Assembly (NCBI GenBank): GCA_049317525.1
Contig: JBMOIC010000011.1
Location: forward strand, 12,462-76,461
Direction: 5' to 3'
Source: UBA961 sp049317525
GTDB taxonomy: Bacteria > Bacteroidota > Ignavibacteria > Kapaibacteriales > UBA961
DNA: 64,000 bases
Shown here: positions 25,688 to 34,183 of the stretch, one piece after another
Layout: each line of letters opens with the position of its first letter
Position numbering within the stretch: the first letter of the stretch is position 1
Notes under the pieces: model-generated
What the model was told of the DNA's origin: nothing
Databases searched by the model: none
What the model saw: the letters and a program-made list of their open reading frames with translations, nothing else
Translations under genes and position numbers: made by a program

Positions 25688-26359
25688 ATGATTCATCGTA
25701 GAGTTGGAAGGAAACTTGGCCGTACATGGAGCCACAAGAAAGCACTAATGTGCAATATGGCTACCGATTTGTTTCTTCATAAAAAAATTGTGACTACAGA
25801 AGCAAAAGCAAAAGAATTACGTCCATTTGCAGAAGCGCTTATTACAAGAGCCAGAATTGCACTTCGCAATGAACAAAATGGTAATGTTCCAAATTCACGT
25901 CCTAATAAGAATGGTGAGGTTATTAAGTCTACAACAGACTTTAATCAACGCCGTCAAGTTGGACGCTTTATTAAAAATAAGGCAGTACTTCAGGAACTTT
26001 TTGATACAATAGCCCCTGCAGTGTTCACCCGTGATGGTGGATATACACGTATTATTAAGCTTGGGCCTCGTCGTGGTGATGGTGGTAAAGAAGCTATTAT
26101 TGAATTAGTAGATTTTGCACTTCCACAAGATGGTGTTGTAAGATTGAAGAAAAAACAATCTGCTAGACCAATGAAAGCTACTACGAAGTCTGCAATTATT
26201 ACAAGTGCTGTAGCCCCTATTACTGCAGAAGAAATAGAAGAAGAAATTGCTGAAGTGAAAGAAATGTCTACCGATACAATTATAGAAGAATCTTTAGTTG
26301 AAGACATTCCACAAGAGGAAACTTCTTCTGAAGATAAAAAAGAAGAATCTGCTGAATAA
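25688..26359 (+). CDS. rplQ: 50S ribosomal protein L17 with long acidic C-terminal extension
   Basis: 223 residues; the typical bacterial protein is about 115-130. The first part is standard: 'MIHRRVGRKLGRTWSHKKAL', 'TEAKAKELRPFAEALIT', 'YTRIIKLGPRRGDGGKEAIIEL' (in parts). After about residue 165 comes an Ala/Thr/Ile stretch and then a Glu-rich acidic tail (EEIEEEIAEVKE, EETSSEDKKEESAE). Extended L17 proteins are known in Bacteroidota relatives; the tail's role is unknown. Last gene before a strong terminator. Confidence 0.95.
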   Translation: MIHRRVGRKLGRTWSHKKALMCNMATDLFLHKKIVTTEAKAKELRPFAEALITRARIALRNEQNGNVPNSRPNKNGEVIKSTTDFNQRRQVGRFIKNKAVLQELFDTIAPAVFTRDGGYTRIIKLGPRRGDGGKEAIIELVDFALPQDGVVRLKKKQSARPMKATTKSAIITSAVAPITAEEIEEEIAEVKEMSTDTIIEESLVEDIPQEETSSEDKKEESAE

Positions 26360-26378
26360 GTTAATCGACATAGATTTT

Positions 26379-26409
26379 AAGGCAACTGTTTTCAGTTGCC
26401 TTTTTTTTT
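26379..26409 (+). terminator. Rho-independent terminator of the S10-spc-alpha cluster
   Basis: AAGGCAACTG, loop TTTT, CAGTTGCC followed by nine T. The 8-bp GC-containing stem extends by A-T pairs into the T-run. It ends the long ribosomal transcript 19 bases after rplQ. Confidence 0.92.
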
Positions 26410-26427
26410 ATATGATAGATAGATAAT

Positions 26428-27384
26428 ATGAAGCTATTTGTATCATGTGGTGATGTGAATGGGATAGGACTTGAAACATTTTTTAAGTCTATACAATCTA
26501 TGGATATACTAGATCATGAAGTGATTCTATGTATTCATCCTAAAACTCTTGAAGAGTCTGGATTAGCAGGCCCTTTGATTAATAATACAGTAGTAAGTGG
26601 TAAGCATATAATAACAATTCATCCATGTACTATGTATTCACCAATTACATATGGCATTGCAACTAAAGAATCTGCTAAATTAGCTATTGAATCACTTGAA
26701 ATATCTATTCATCATGTATATCATAAAAATGCAGATGCATTGATTACATTGCCAATATCAAAGGCATCTTTAAGAGAATGTGATTGGGACTTTCCTGGTC
26801 AAACAGAAATGTTATCAGCATATACAAATCAAGCTCAGCCATTAATGATATTGTTCGCAAAACAATTTCGAGTAGCACTTGCCACGATCCATGTGCCGCT
26901 GCAAAAAGTATCTTCAATGATATCTAAAGACTCTCTTGTACAGACAATTAACATATTACATACTTCTTTATGCGAAGATTGGCATATTGAACAACCAACA
27001 ATAGCGGTTTTAGGATTAAATCCTCATGCAGGAGAGCAAGGAGATATTGGTAATGAAGAACAAATCAGTATAATTCCTGCAATTGATCAGTGTACATCTC
27101 ACAATATCAAAGTAGATGGACCATTTTCGGCTGATGCTTTTTTTGCACAAAAAAAATATCAACACTATGATGCTGTTTTAGCAATGTATCATGATCAAGG
27201 TTTAATTCCATTAAAAATGATTTCTGATTATTCAGGTGTTAATGCTACAGTTGGTTTGCCAATTATCCGCATGTCGCCCGATCATGGCACTGCATATGAT
27301 ATTGCAGGAAAGAATATCGCACATTTTGAAAGCACTAAACAAGCTATCTTATCTGCAATAGAATTTGCAGTTAATAGGGCATAA
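26428..27384 (+). CDS. pdxA: 4-hydroxythreonine-4-phosphate dehydrogenase PdxA
   Basis: 318 residues. Oxidises 4-phosphohydroxy-L-threonine in the DXP-dependent vitamin B6 pathway. 'SCGDVNGIGLETFFKS', 'ITLPISKASL', 'GQTEMLSAYT', 'LGLNPHAGEQG', 'GPFSADAFF', 'AMYHDQGLIPLKMI' and 'SPDHGTAYDIAGK' are the family motifs, including metal-binding His residues. It follows the ribosomal terminator and is 12 bases before kynU, so the two likely form an operon; PLP is the cofactor of KynU. Confidence 0.95.
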   Translation: MKLFVSCGDVNGIGLETFFKSIQSMDILDHEVILCIHPKTLEESGLAGPLINNTVVSGKHIITIHPCTMYSPITYGIATKESAKLAIESLEISIHHVYHKNADALITLPISKASLRECDWDFPGQTEMLSAYTNQAQPLMILFAKQFRVALATIHVPLQKVSSMISKDSLVQTINILHTSLCEDWHIEQPTIAVLGLNPHAGEQGDIGNEEQISIIPAIDQCTSHNIKVDGPFSADAFFAQKKYQHYDAVLAMYHDQGLIPLKMISDYSGVNATVGLPIIRMSPDHGTAYDIAGKNIAHFESTKQAILSAIEFAVNRA

Positions 27385-27396
27385 AAGGTGAATACG

Positions 27397-28686
27397 ATGA
27401 CACATTATTCAGCAGATTTTGCATCATTAGCAGATAAAAATGATGCACTTGCATCATGCAGAGATGATTTCTTTTTTCCACAATATAATGGACATTCAGC
27501 ATTATATTTTTGTGGTAATTCTCTAGGACTTCAACCCAAAAGTGTTTCTGATTATATAGAACAGGAATTAAAAGATTGGAGAGAATATGGAGTAGAAGGC
27601 CATTTTAATTCCAAAAGACCATGGTTTTCATATCATAAAGTATTAACAGAATCATTGGCTAGATTAGTAGGAGCTTTACCATTAGAAGTTGTTGCTACAA
27701 ATACATTAACAGCAAATCTTCACTTTGCAATGGTTTCATTTTATAAGCCTACACCTCAAAGATATAAGATTATAATGGAAGGAAATGCTTTTCCTTCTGA
27801 TCAATATGCTATCGAATCACAAGTTAGATTTCATGGTTTTCATCCTGACACTACGATAATTGAAGTATTTCCTAGAGAAGGAGAATATACACTTAGAACA
27901 GAAGACATTTTATCTGCAATTTCATTTCATGGTAATGAGTTAGCATTATTGATGTTTAGCGGTGTTCAATATTTAACTGGGCAAAGATTTAATATGCAGC
28001 AAATAGCAGAAGCTGCACATGATGTAGGTGCTTATTGTGGCTTGGATTTAGCCCATGCAATAGGAAATGTTGAATTAGAATTACATGATTGGCACATAGA
28101 TTTTGCAGTTTGGTGTTCTTATAAGTATTTAAATTCTGGTCCGGGTGGTATTGGTGGACTTTTTATCCACGAAAAACATGCATATTCTAGTGAATTACCT
28201 CGATTTGCAGGCTGGTGGGGATATCAAGAATCGTCAAGATTTTTAATGAAAAAAGGATTTATACCTGAGCCTGGGGCTCAAGGTTGGCAAGTAAGTAATG
28301 CACAAGTATTTCAAATGGCAGCATTAAGAGCTTCTTTAGATATCTTTGATAAAGCAGATTTACGCTTATTATTTGCTAAAAGAGATGCGCTTACAGGTTA
28401 TGCTGAATATTTGTTGGATTCCTTATTACAAGAGTATCCACATATTCCCTTAGAAATAATAACTCCCAAAAACAGTAAAGAAAGAGGGGCTCAATTATCT
28501 ATGTTAATTCATAAACATGGAAAAGAATTGATGGAAAGCCTATTATCAGATGGAATAATAGTGGATTGGAGAGAACCCAATATTATAAGATTGGCACCTG
28601 CACCTTTATACAATTCATTTGCAGATATTACAAAGTTCTCAGAAAAATGTAAGGAACATTGTATTCGATTATTTACCAACAAGTAA
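27397..28686 (+). CDS. kynU: Kynureninase
   Basis: 429 residues from ATG 27397, which is 8 bases after AAAAGG; an in-frame GTG at 27388 is too close to that site. Hydrolyses kynurenine or 3-hydroxykynurenine in tryptophan breakdown or the eukaryote-like NAD route. Seen: 'FCGNSLGLQPKSV', 'GVEGHF', 'NTLTANLHF', 'GLDLAHAIGNV' and the PLP-lysine site 'WCSYKYLNSGPGGIGG'. No other kynurenine-pathway gene is in the window. Its 3' end overlaps the convergent murC by 18 bases. Confidence 0.95.
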   Translation: MTHYSADFASLADKNDALASCRDDFFFPQYNGHSALYFCGNSLGLQPKSVSDYIEQELKDWREYGVEGHFNSKRPWFSYHKVLTESLARLVGALPLEVVATNTLTANLHFAMVSFYKPTPQRYKIIMEGNAFPSDQYAIESQVRFHGFHPDTTIIEVFPREGEYTLRTEDILSAISFHGNELALLMFSGVQYLTGQRFNMQQIAEAAHDVGAYCGLDLAHAIGNVELELHDWHIDFAVWCSYKYLNSGPGGIGGLFIHEKHAYSSELPRFAGWWGYQESSRFLMKKGFIPEPGAQGWQVSNAQVFQMAALRASLDIFDKADLRLLFAKRDALTGYAEYLLDSLLQEYPHIPLEIITPKNSKERGAQLSMLIHKHGKELMESLLSDGIIVDWREPNIIRLAPAPLYNSFADITKFSEKCKEHCIRLFTNK

Positions 28687-30045
28687 TATATCGGATAATT
28701 TTGTTATATCTCCAGCACCTACGGTTAATACAAGATCACCTGGTTGAATAACAGATTTTACCACATGTTCTAAATCTGCTTTATTCTGAACATAATGAAC
28801 ATTACGGTGCCCTGCTTTTTTTGCAGACTGAGCAATCAATTCACCGGTAATACCTTCAATTGGAATTTCTCTTGCAGGATAAATATCTGTGATAAACACA
28901 ATATCCGCATCGTCGAAAGAAAGCCCAAATTCTTTATAAAAATCTCTTGTTCTGGTATATGTATGTGGCTGAAATACACATACAATACGTCTGTCTTTCC
29001 AACCAGCTCTAGCTGCTGCCAAAGCATTCAATAATTCTGTAGGATGATGGGCATAATCATCAACTATCAATATATCATCTATCATACCTTTAATTTCGAA
29101 ACGACGATATACACCTGCAAAGGTCTCTAATGCATTTTTGATGGTTTCAAATGGTATTTCTAAATGAAGACCTACAGTAATTGCAGCTAAAGAATTTTTA
29201 ACATTATATAGCCCGGGTATTTGTATGCAGATTTTTCCAAGATCTTTACCATGTGCTTTAACTGTAAATGTAGAACTTTGTTCATGGGAAATAATATCAA
29301 TTGCTCGTATATCGCATTGACGGGATAAACCAAAAGTAATAATCTTTTTATTGATATGAGGAAGAATATCACGAACACCCGAATCATCTAAACCTAAAGC
29401 AATTAACCCATAAAAAGGTACTTTAGCAGCAAATTCTATAAATGCTTTTTTTACTTCTTCTTCAGTTCCATAAATATCAAGATGTTCGGCTTCAATATTA
29501 TTAATTACTGCAATAGTAGGGAATAACTGTAAAAAGGATCTATCATATTCATCTGCTTCTACTACTGTCCATTGTCCTTTTCCTAATCTAGCATTTGTGC
29601 CACCAAGGCCATCAAGCCTTCCACCTACAATTACAGTTGGGTCTATACCACCTTTCATTAATACTAAACCACATAGCGAAGTTGTAGTGGTTTTACCATG
29701 TGTTCCAGCTAAGGCTAAAGTATAATTAAGTCTTGATAATTCTGCTAACATTTCAGCTCTTCGGATGATAGGAATACCCTTTTCAAAAGCTGCAATGGTT
29801 TCTGGATTTTCTTGAGGTTTAACGGCGCTTGAATACACAACTGCCTCTGCACCAATTATATAATCAGCTGCATGCCCGGTATAAATATGTGCACCAAGTG
29901 AAGCAAGATATTCGGTGTTTTCTGATACGGATAAATCCGAACCACTAATAGTAAAGCCTAGATTGATAAGGATTTCAGCAATCCCACTCATTCCAATTCC
30001 GCCTATACCAACAAAATGAATATGTTTAATCGCAGTAAAAATCAT
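28669..30045 (-). CDS. murC: UDP-N-acetylmuramate--L-alanine ligase MurC
   Basis: 458 residues. Adds L-Ala to UDP-MurNAc with ATP, the first step of the peptidoglycan stem peptide. 'FVGIGGIGMSGIAEIL' binds the nucleotide, 'ALAGTHGKTTTTSL' is the Mur ligase P-loop, and 'VEADEYDRSF', 'AVINNIEAEHLD', 'DDYAHHPTE' and 'FQPHTYTRT' are Mur signatures. It is the last gene of the purF-SUI1-murC operon. Not being in a dcw cluster with other mur genes is unusual. Confidence 0.96.
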   Translation of the reverse strand: MIFTAIKHIHFVGIGGIGMSGIAEILINLGFTISGSDLSVSENTEYLASLGAHIYTGHAADYIIGAEAVVYSSAVKPQENPETIAAFEKGIPIIRRAEMLAELSRLNYTLALAGTHGKTTTTSLCGLVLMKGGIDPTVIVGGRLDGLGGTNARLGKGQWTVVEADEYDRSFLQLFPTIAVINNIEAEHLDIYGTEEEVKKAFIEFAAKVPFYGLIALGLDDSGVRDILPHINKKIITFGLSRQCDIRAIDIISHEQSSTFTVKAHGKDLGKICIQIPGLYNVKNSLAAITVGLHLEIPFETIKNALETFAGVYRRFEIKGMIDDILIVDDYAHHPTELLNALAAARAGWKDRRIVCVFQPHTYTRTRDFYKEFGLSFDDADIVFITDIYPAREIPIEGITGELIAQSAKKAGHRNVHYVQNKADLEHVVKSVIQPGDLVLTVGAGDITKLSDILLVGK

Positions 30046-30059
30046 AGTTTTTTAATGGC

Positions 30060-30398
30060 TTATGAATGAATTTCTTTGACAGAATAATTCATATTCTGAA
30101 GTTTTTTTGTTACGGATGATCTGTGATCACCTTGAATTTCAATCAGATTATCTCGAACAGTTCCACCCGAACCACATGACTTTTTTAATATCTGGCATAA
30201 AGAGTCTAATTCATCTGGTTTTGACTGAAAACCAGATATAATTGTCACAGTTTTACCGCCTCTACCTTTTTTTTCTATGTATACTTTAATATGGACGGGT
30301 TTACCATCATACCCTAACTGCTTCTGTATTTTTTCTGCAACTTTATAATCTGTAGATAATAAAGACGATAAATCGCTTAATGAAGTTAGTTTAGCCAT
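30060..30398 (-). CDS. SUI1/YciH-type translation initiation factor
   Basis: 112 residues, one SUI1 domain. 'VYIEKKGRGGKTVTIISGF', 'LKKSCGSGGTVRDNLIEIQGDH' (in parts) match bacterial YciH/eIF1-like proteins, which may influence start selection. It starts 3 bases after purF ends, so it is translationally linked to it, and it lies 14 bases before murC. Its exact role in bacteria is not settled. Confidence 0.9.
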   Translation of the reverse strand: MAKLTSLSDLSSLLSTDYKVAEKIQKQLGYDGKPVHIKVYIEKKGRGGKTVTIISGFQSKPDELDSLCQILKKSCGSGGTVRDNLIEIQGDHRSSVTKKLQNMNYSVKEIHS

Positions 30399-30401
30399 AC
30401 A

Positions 30402-31901
30402 TTATTCTTCAGTAGAAAATTTATTAGCATGGATATCAATTTCTACAGGATAATTACCTGTAAAGCAAGCATTACAATATCCAGTTCCTGGTTCTTGTGG
30501 AACAGATTCCATTAAAGATTCAACTGATAAATAATGTAAAGTATCTGCATTTAAAGCTTTAGAAATCTCTTCTTCATTGGAATAGTGATTTGCTATAAGT
30601 TCTTCTTTGCTTGGAAAATCCATTCCATATTTACAAGGAAATTTTATTGGTGGCGATGTAATTCGCATATGAACTTGTTTTGGCTCTGCTTCGCGAATTA
30701 AATTAACTAAAGCTTTAGAAGTAGTACCTCTAACGATTGAATCGTCAATCACAACCACAGTTTTACCTTCTAATACCCCGCGAACAGTATTGAATTTTGT
30801 TTTAACCTTAAATTCTCTATTGTCTTGGCCAGGAGCAATAAATGTTCTTCCAACATAATGACTTCTTATTAAACCGATTTCATATTTAGTGGGTATTCCC
30901 ATTTTATTGTTAACTTTTGCATATCCCAAAGTTGCTGTATTCCCACTATCAGGAACTGCAATACAAGTTACTTTTTCATCTGGTTCAGAAGCATGAACAG
31001 GGCTTTCAAGAGCAAGATTTTTACCAAGTTTTCGGCGTACTTTGTCTACATTATGTCCAAAGATTTTAGAGTCTGGTCTTGAAAAATAAATATATTCAAA
31101 AATACAATGTCTTGACTCTGGAGTAATTTCATCGATTGTATAGCTTTTGATATTGCCTGTTTTAACAGTATCATCATCGATAACAATAATCTCATTATGG
31201 GCTATATCTCTAATATATTCTGCGCTTATAATATCAAGTGCGCAGGTTTCGGACACAACAAAATAAGCCATAGAGTCACCAACTTTTTTTCGGCCTATGC
31301 ATAAAGGGCGGAAACCGAAGGGGTCTCTTGCAGCTACTAAACATGAATTAGTTAAAATAACAAGAGAATAGGCTCCTCTGGCAGTCATTAAAGCTTCACG
31401 AATTTGTTCAAGCTGTTGATCTTTTTTACTTCTAGCAATAAGATGAAGGAATAATTCGCTATCTGTTGTTGTTTGAAAGATAGATCCTTCTTCTTGTAAT
31501 TGATTTCTTAGCTGTTTTGTATTCGTTAAATTTCCATTATGAGCTACTGCTATAGAACCAGACTTATACTTTGTTAAAAATGGCTGCACATTAGTTAATC
31601 CACCACTTCCAGTGGTAGAATAGCGATTATGTGCTATTGCAACAGTACCTTGTAATTTATTTGTTAAGATATCTGAATCAGAAAATACATCAAGAACTAA
31701 GCCTTCACCTTTATGGACAGCAAATTTATATGGTTCATCATCACCATTTTTTTTAGCTGCAACAATTCCAGCGGCTTCTTGTCCTCTATGTTGCAATGCA
31801 TGCAAAGCATAATATGCCATAACAGAAGCTTGTGGATGATTAAAAACACCTACAATTCCACAATTACAATTTGGTTTATCTAAATCACGAAGCTGATTCA
31901 T
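30402..31901 (-). CDS. purF: Amidophosphoribosyltransferase PurF
   Basis: 499 residues. Makes phosphoribosylamine from PRPP and glutamine, the first committed step of purine synthesis. Residues 1-13 look like a propeptide exposing Cys14 of 'CGIVGVF' as the Ntn nucleophile. 'HNRYSTTGSG', 'VIDDSIVRGTTSKAL' (PRPP site) are clear. Cysteines at 'SRHCIFEY', 'FPCKYGMDFP' and 'GYCNACFTG' fit the 4Fe-4S ligands of the Bacillus-type enzyme. First gene of its operon; the upstream gap is shared with the sulfur operon. Confidence 0.96.
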   Translation of the reverse strand: MNQLRDLDKPNCNCGIVGVFNHPQASVMAYYALHALQHRGQEAAGIVAAKKNGDDEPYKFAVHKGEGLVLDVFSDSDILTNKLQGTVAIAHNRYSTTGSGGLTNVQPFLTKYKSGSIAVAHNGNLTNTKQLRNQLQEEGSIFQTTTDSELFLHLIARSKKDQQLEQIREALMTARGAYSLVILTNSCLVAARDPFGFRPLCIGRKKVGDSMAYFVVSETCALDIISAEYIRDIAHNEIIVIDDDTVKTGNIKSYTIDEITPESRHCIFEYIYFSRPDSKIFGHNVDKVRRKLGKNLALESPVHASEPDEKVTCIAVPDSGNTATLGYAKVNNKMGIPTKYEIGLIRSHYVGRTFIAPGQDNREFKVKTKFNTVRGVLEGKTVVVIDDSIVRGTTSKALVNLIREAEPKQVHMRITSPPIKFPCKYGMDFPSKEELIANHYSNEEEISKALNADTLHYLSVESLMESVPQEPGTGYCNACFTGNYPVEIDIHANKFSTEE

Positions 31902-31997
31902 TGATGTGTACTTGAAAGGATGAAGAAGGAATACTCATGAACGAAAATACGAAATTTGAGTATAGTTTATCTTTTTCATTTTGTATTTGTTTTATTG

Positions 31998-32019
31998 ATT
32001 TGTAACATCAGTTACAAAT
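31998..32019. promoter_or_regulatory. Perfect 9-bp palindrome, candidate operator between purF and sulfur operon
   Basis: ATTTGTAAC (31998-32006), ATCA, GTTACAAAT (32011-32019). The symmetric 16-bp core TGTAAC-N4-GTTACA looks like a Crp/Fnr-family site. It lies 53 bases before the TSUP gene and about 97 before purF. The same half-site TTTGTAAC recurs before the next gene (32458-32465). The regulator is not identified. Confidence 0.5.
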
Positions 32020-32071
32020 TATTATCACTAAAAATGCAATTTTGCTTATACTCATTTATTAAGGTAAGAAT

Positions 32072-32443
32072 ATGCAAGATACATCAATTTTGTTTTTAGT
32101 ATTGATTGGCACTATAGCAGGATTTTTAGGCGGCTTATTAGGAATAGGTGGTGCCGTGATAATTATTCCAGCATTAGTACTTATTCTAGGGTTTCCACAG
32201 CATATTGCTCAAGGAACAACATTGATGATGTTTGTAATGCCTGTTGGATTACTTGCTGCATGGCAATATTACAAAGCTGGTAATGTTGATATAAAAGCTT
32301 CTGTAATTTTAGCCTTAGCATTTGTGATCAGTGGATATTTTGGGGCAAAATATGCCCAAGAAATACCCCAGCAATTATTAAAAAAGATTTTTGCTTTATT
32401 ATTAATGGGAATTTCTGTTAAAACATTATTCTTTGATAAGTAA
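32072..32443 (+). CDS. Half-size TSUP/TauE-SafE family membrane transporter
   Basis: 123 residues with about four transmembrane helices, half the size of typical TSUP proteins, which have eight. 'IAGFLGGLLGIGGAVIIIPALVLILG' (in parts) is the family's N-terminal repeat signature, with GIGG and a proline. TauE/SafE proteins export sulfite or other organosulfur anions. It would have to work as a dimer, or may be a split version, as is known for other two-repeat carriers. First gene of the persulfide operon. Confidence 0.88.
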   Translation: MQDTSILFLVLIGTIAGFLGGLLGIGGAVIIIPALVLILGFPQHIAQGTTLMMFVMPVGLLAAWQYYKAGNVDIKASVILALAFVISGYFGAKYAQEIPQQLLKKIFALLLMGISVKTLFFDK

Positions 32444-32450
32444 ATGTCTA

Positions 32451-32465
32451 TGTAACTTTTGTAAC
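32451..32465. promoter_or_regulatory. Direct repeat of TGTAAC before the persulfide dioxygenase gene
   Basis: TGTAAC at 32451-32456 and TTTGTAAC at 32458-32465, the second identical to the arm of the palindrome at 31998-32019. It sits 70 bases before the 32535 ATG. Likely binding sites for the same regulator, though this is inferred from repetition alone. Confidence 0.38.
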
Positions 32466-32534
32466 TGTGATTGATATAAAATATCTGTTTTTTTGAATTA
32501 GAATTTATACAAAGAATAACAAAAGAGAACAACA

Positions 32535-33959
32535 ATGATTATCGAACAATTGTATACTGGATGTTTGGCTCAAGGAGCCTATTATATCGAAGATCAGGGC
32601 GAAGTTGCAATTATTGATCCTTTAAGAGAAGTTCAGCCTTATATCAATAAAGCACAGAAAAATGATGCTACGATAAAATATGTTTTTGAAACACATTTTC
32701 ATGCAGATTTTGTATCGGGACATATTGATTTATCTGCAAAAACTGGTGCTCCAATTATTATTGGCCCAACAGATGCACAGCATAGTTATGAGGCGATTCA
32801 TGCTAATGATGGACAAGATTTTACACTTGGTAATTCTATCTTAAGGGTAATGCATACTCCTGGGCACACCATGGAAAGCATTTGTATTCTTTTGATTGAT
32901 GAGCATGGAAAACAAAAAGCATTATTTACTGGTGATACACTTTTTATCGGAGATGTGGGTAGACCAGATTTAGCACAACAGATTGTTAATGAGTTAACCC
33001 AAGAAATACTTGCCGGACATCTCTTTGATTCTTTAAGAAATAAAATAATGGTTTTAGACGATGATATTATTGTGTATCCAGCCCATGGTGCAGGTAGTGC
33101 ATGTGGTAAAATGATGAGCAAAGAAACATTTGATACTTTGGGAAATCAAAAGAAATTCAATTATGCTTTAAGTACAGACTTAACCAAAGATATGTTTATC
33201 AAAGAAGTACTTAAAGGTTTAATGCCTCCGCCTGGATATTTCCCCAAAAATGTGATGATGAATATAGGTGGTTATGATGGTATTGATACAGTGCTATCAC
33301 GTGGAAATAAAGCTTTATATCCAAATGAATTTGAATTTCAAGCCAATGAGTTAAGCGCTTTAGTATTAGATACAAGGCATGCATCAGATTTTGCTAAAGC
33401 ACATATACCAAATTCAATAAATATCGGTATAGATGGAAGCTTTGCTATCTGGATTGGTGCATTAATTCCAGACATTAAACAAACAATTTTGATAGTTGCC
33501 GATGCTGGAAGAGAAGAGGAAGTTATCACTCGTTTGGCAAGAGTAGGGTATGATTATGCTATCGGTTATTTAAAAGGAGGAATGCAAAGCTGGATTAATG
33601 AACTTAAAGAGATAGAGACAGTGCAATCTATATCCGTTCAAGAATTTGCCGATATCGAACAAAAAAACCCAACTATTGCAATTTTAGATGTTCGTAAACA
33701 CAGTGAATATGATTCAGAGCATATTGTTAGTGCAGAAAATTTTCCACTCGATACCATAAATGAAGATTATCATCAGATTAATAAAGAAAAAGAGTTCTTT
33801 GTCCATTGTGCTGGTGGGTATAGATCAATGATTTTTATTTCAATTCTTAAAGCACGAGGTTATCATCATTTAATTAATATTGATGGTGGTTTTAATGCAA
33901 TCAAAGAATCTAAGGCATTTTCATTAACTGAATTTGTTTGTCCAACAACTTTATTATAA
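32535..33959 (+). CDS. MBL-fold persulfide dioxygenase fused to two rhodanese domains (CstB-like)
   Basis: 474 residues. The N-terminal domain has the metallo-beta-lactamase iron-binding set 'ETHFHADFVSGH', 'HTPGHTMES', 'GDTLFIGDVGRPDL' and 'YPAHGAGSACG'. Then come two rhodanese domains. The first (about 265-355) has 'VLDTRHASDF' but reads 'VADAGREEEV' where the catalytic Cys loop should be, so it is inactive. The second (about 375-465) has 'VHCAGGYRS', an intact Cys loop. This MBL-Rhod-Rhod order is that of CstB, which oxidises persulfides to thiosulfate. Placed between a TSUP transporter and thioredoxin. Confidence 0.93.
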   Translation: MIIEQLYTGCLAQGAYYIEDQGEVAIIDPLREVQPYINKAQKNDATIKYVFETHFHADFVSGHIDLSAKTGAPIIIGPTDAQHSYEAIHANDGQDFTLGNSILRVMHTPGHTMESICILLIDEHGKQKALFTGDTLFIGDVGRPDLAQQIVNELTQEILAGHLFDSLRNKIMVLDDDIIVYPAHGAGSACGKMMSKETFDTLGNQKKFNYALSTDLTKDMFIKEVLKGLMPPPGYFPKNVMMNIGGYDGIDTVLSRGNKALYPNEFEFQANELSALVLDTRHASDFAKAHIPNSINIGIDGSFAIWIGALIPDIKQTILIVADAGREEEVITRLARVGYDYAIGYLKGGMQSWINELKEIETVQSISVQEFADIEQKNPTIAILDVRKHSEYDSEHIVSAENFPLDTINEDYHQINKEKEFFVHCAGGYRSMIFISILKARGYHHLINIDGGFNAIKESKAFSLTEFVCPTTLL

Positions 33960-33963
33960 AACT

Positions 33964-34179
33964 ATGAATTCAATATTAAGTCGAGCTACATACAATTGGA
34001 ATGTTACAAGAATACTATACACAAGTATCGGTATTTTATTGTCAAGCTACTCTGCCTATCATCAAGATTGGACTGGTACATTTTTAGGACTTTATTTTAT
34101 TATTATGGGTGTATTTGCACTTGGATGCGCGGCTGGTTCTTGTTCTATACCTCAGAATACTTCACAAAAAATCCAATAA
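33964..34179 (+). CDS. Small membrane protein of a sulfur operon
   Basis: 71 residues from ATG 33964; an in-frame start further upstream lies inside the previous gene. Two hydrophobic segments, the second 'GTFLGLYFIIMGVFALGCAAGSC', ending in a Cys pair (GCAAGSC). This is similar in size and cysteine placement to DUF2892/YgaP-like small proteins that often travel with rhodanese genes. Function unknown; it may act as a sulfane carrier. Four bases before thioredoxin. Confidence 0.7.
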   Translation: MNSILSRATYNWNVTRILYTSIGILLSSYSAYHQDWTGTFLGLYFIIMGVFALGCAAGSCSIPQNTSQKIQ

Positions 34180-34183
34180 TAAT

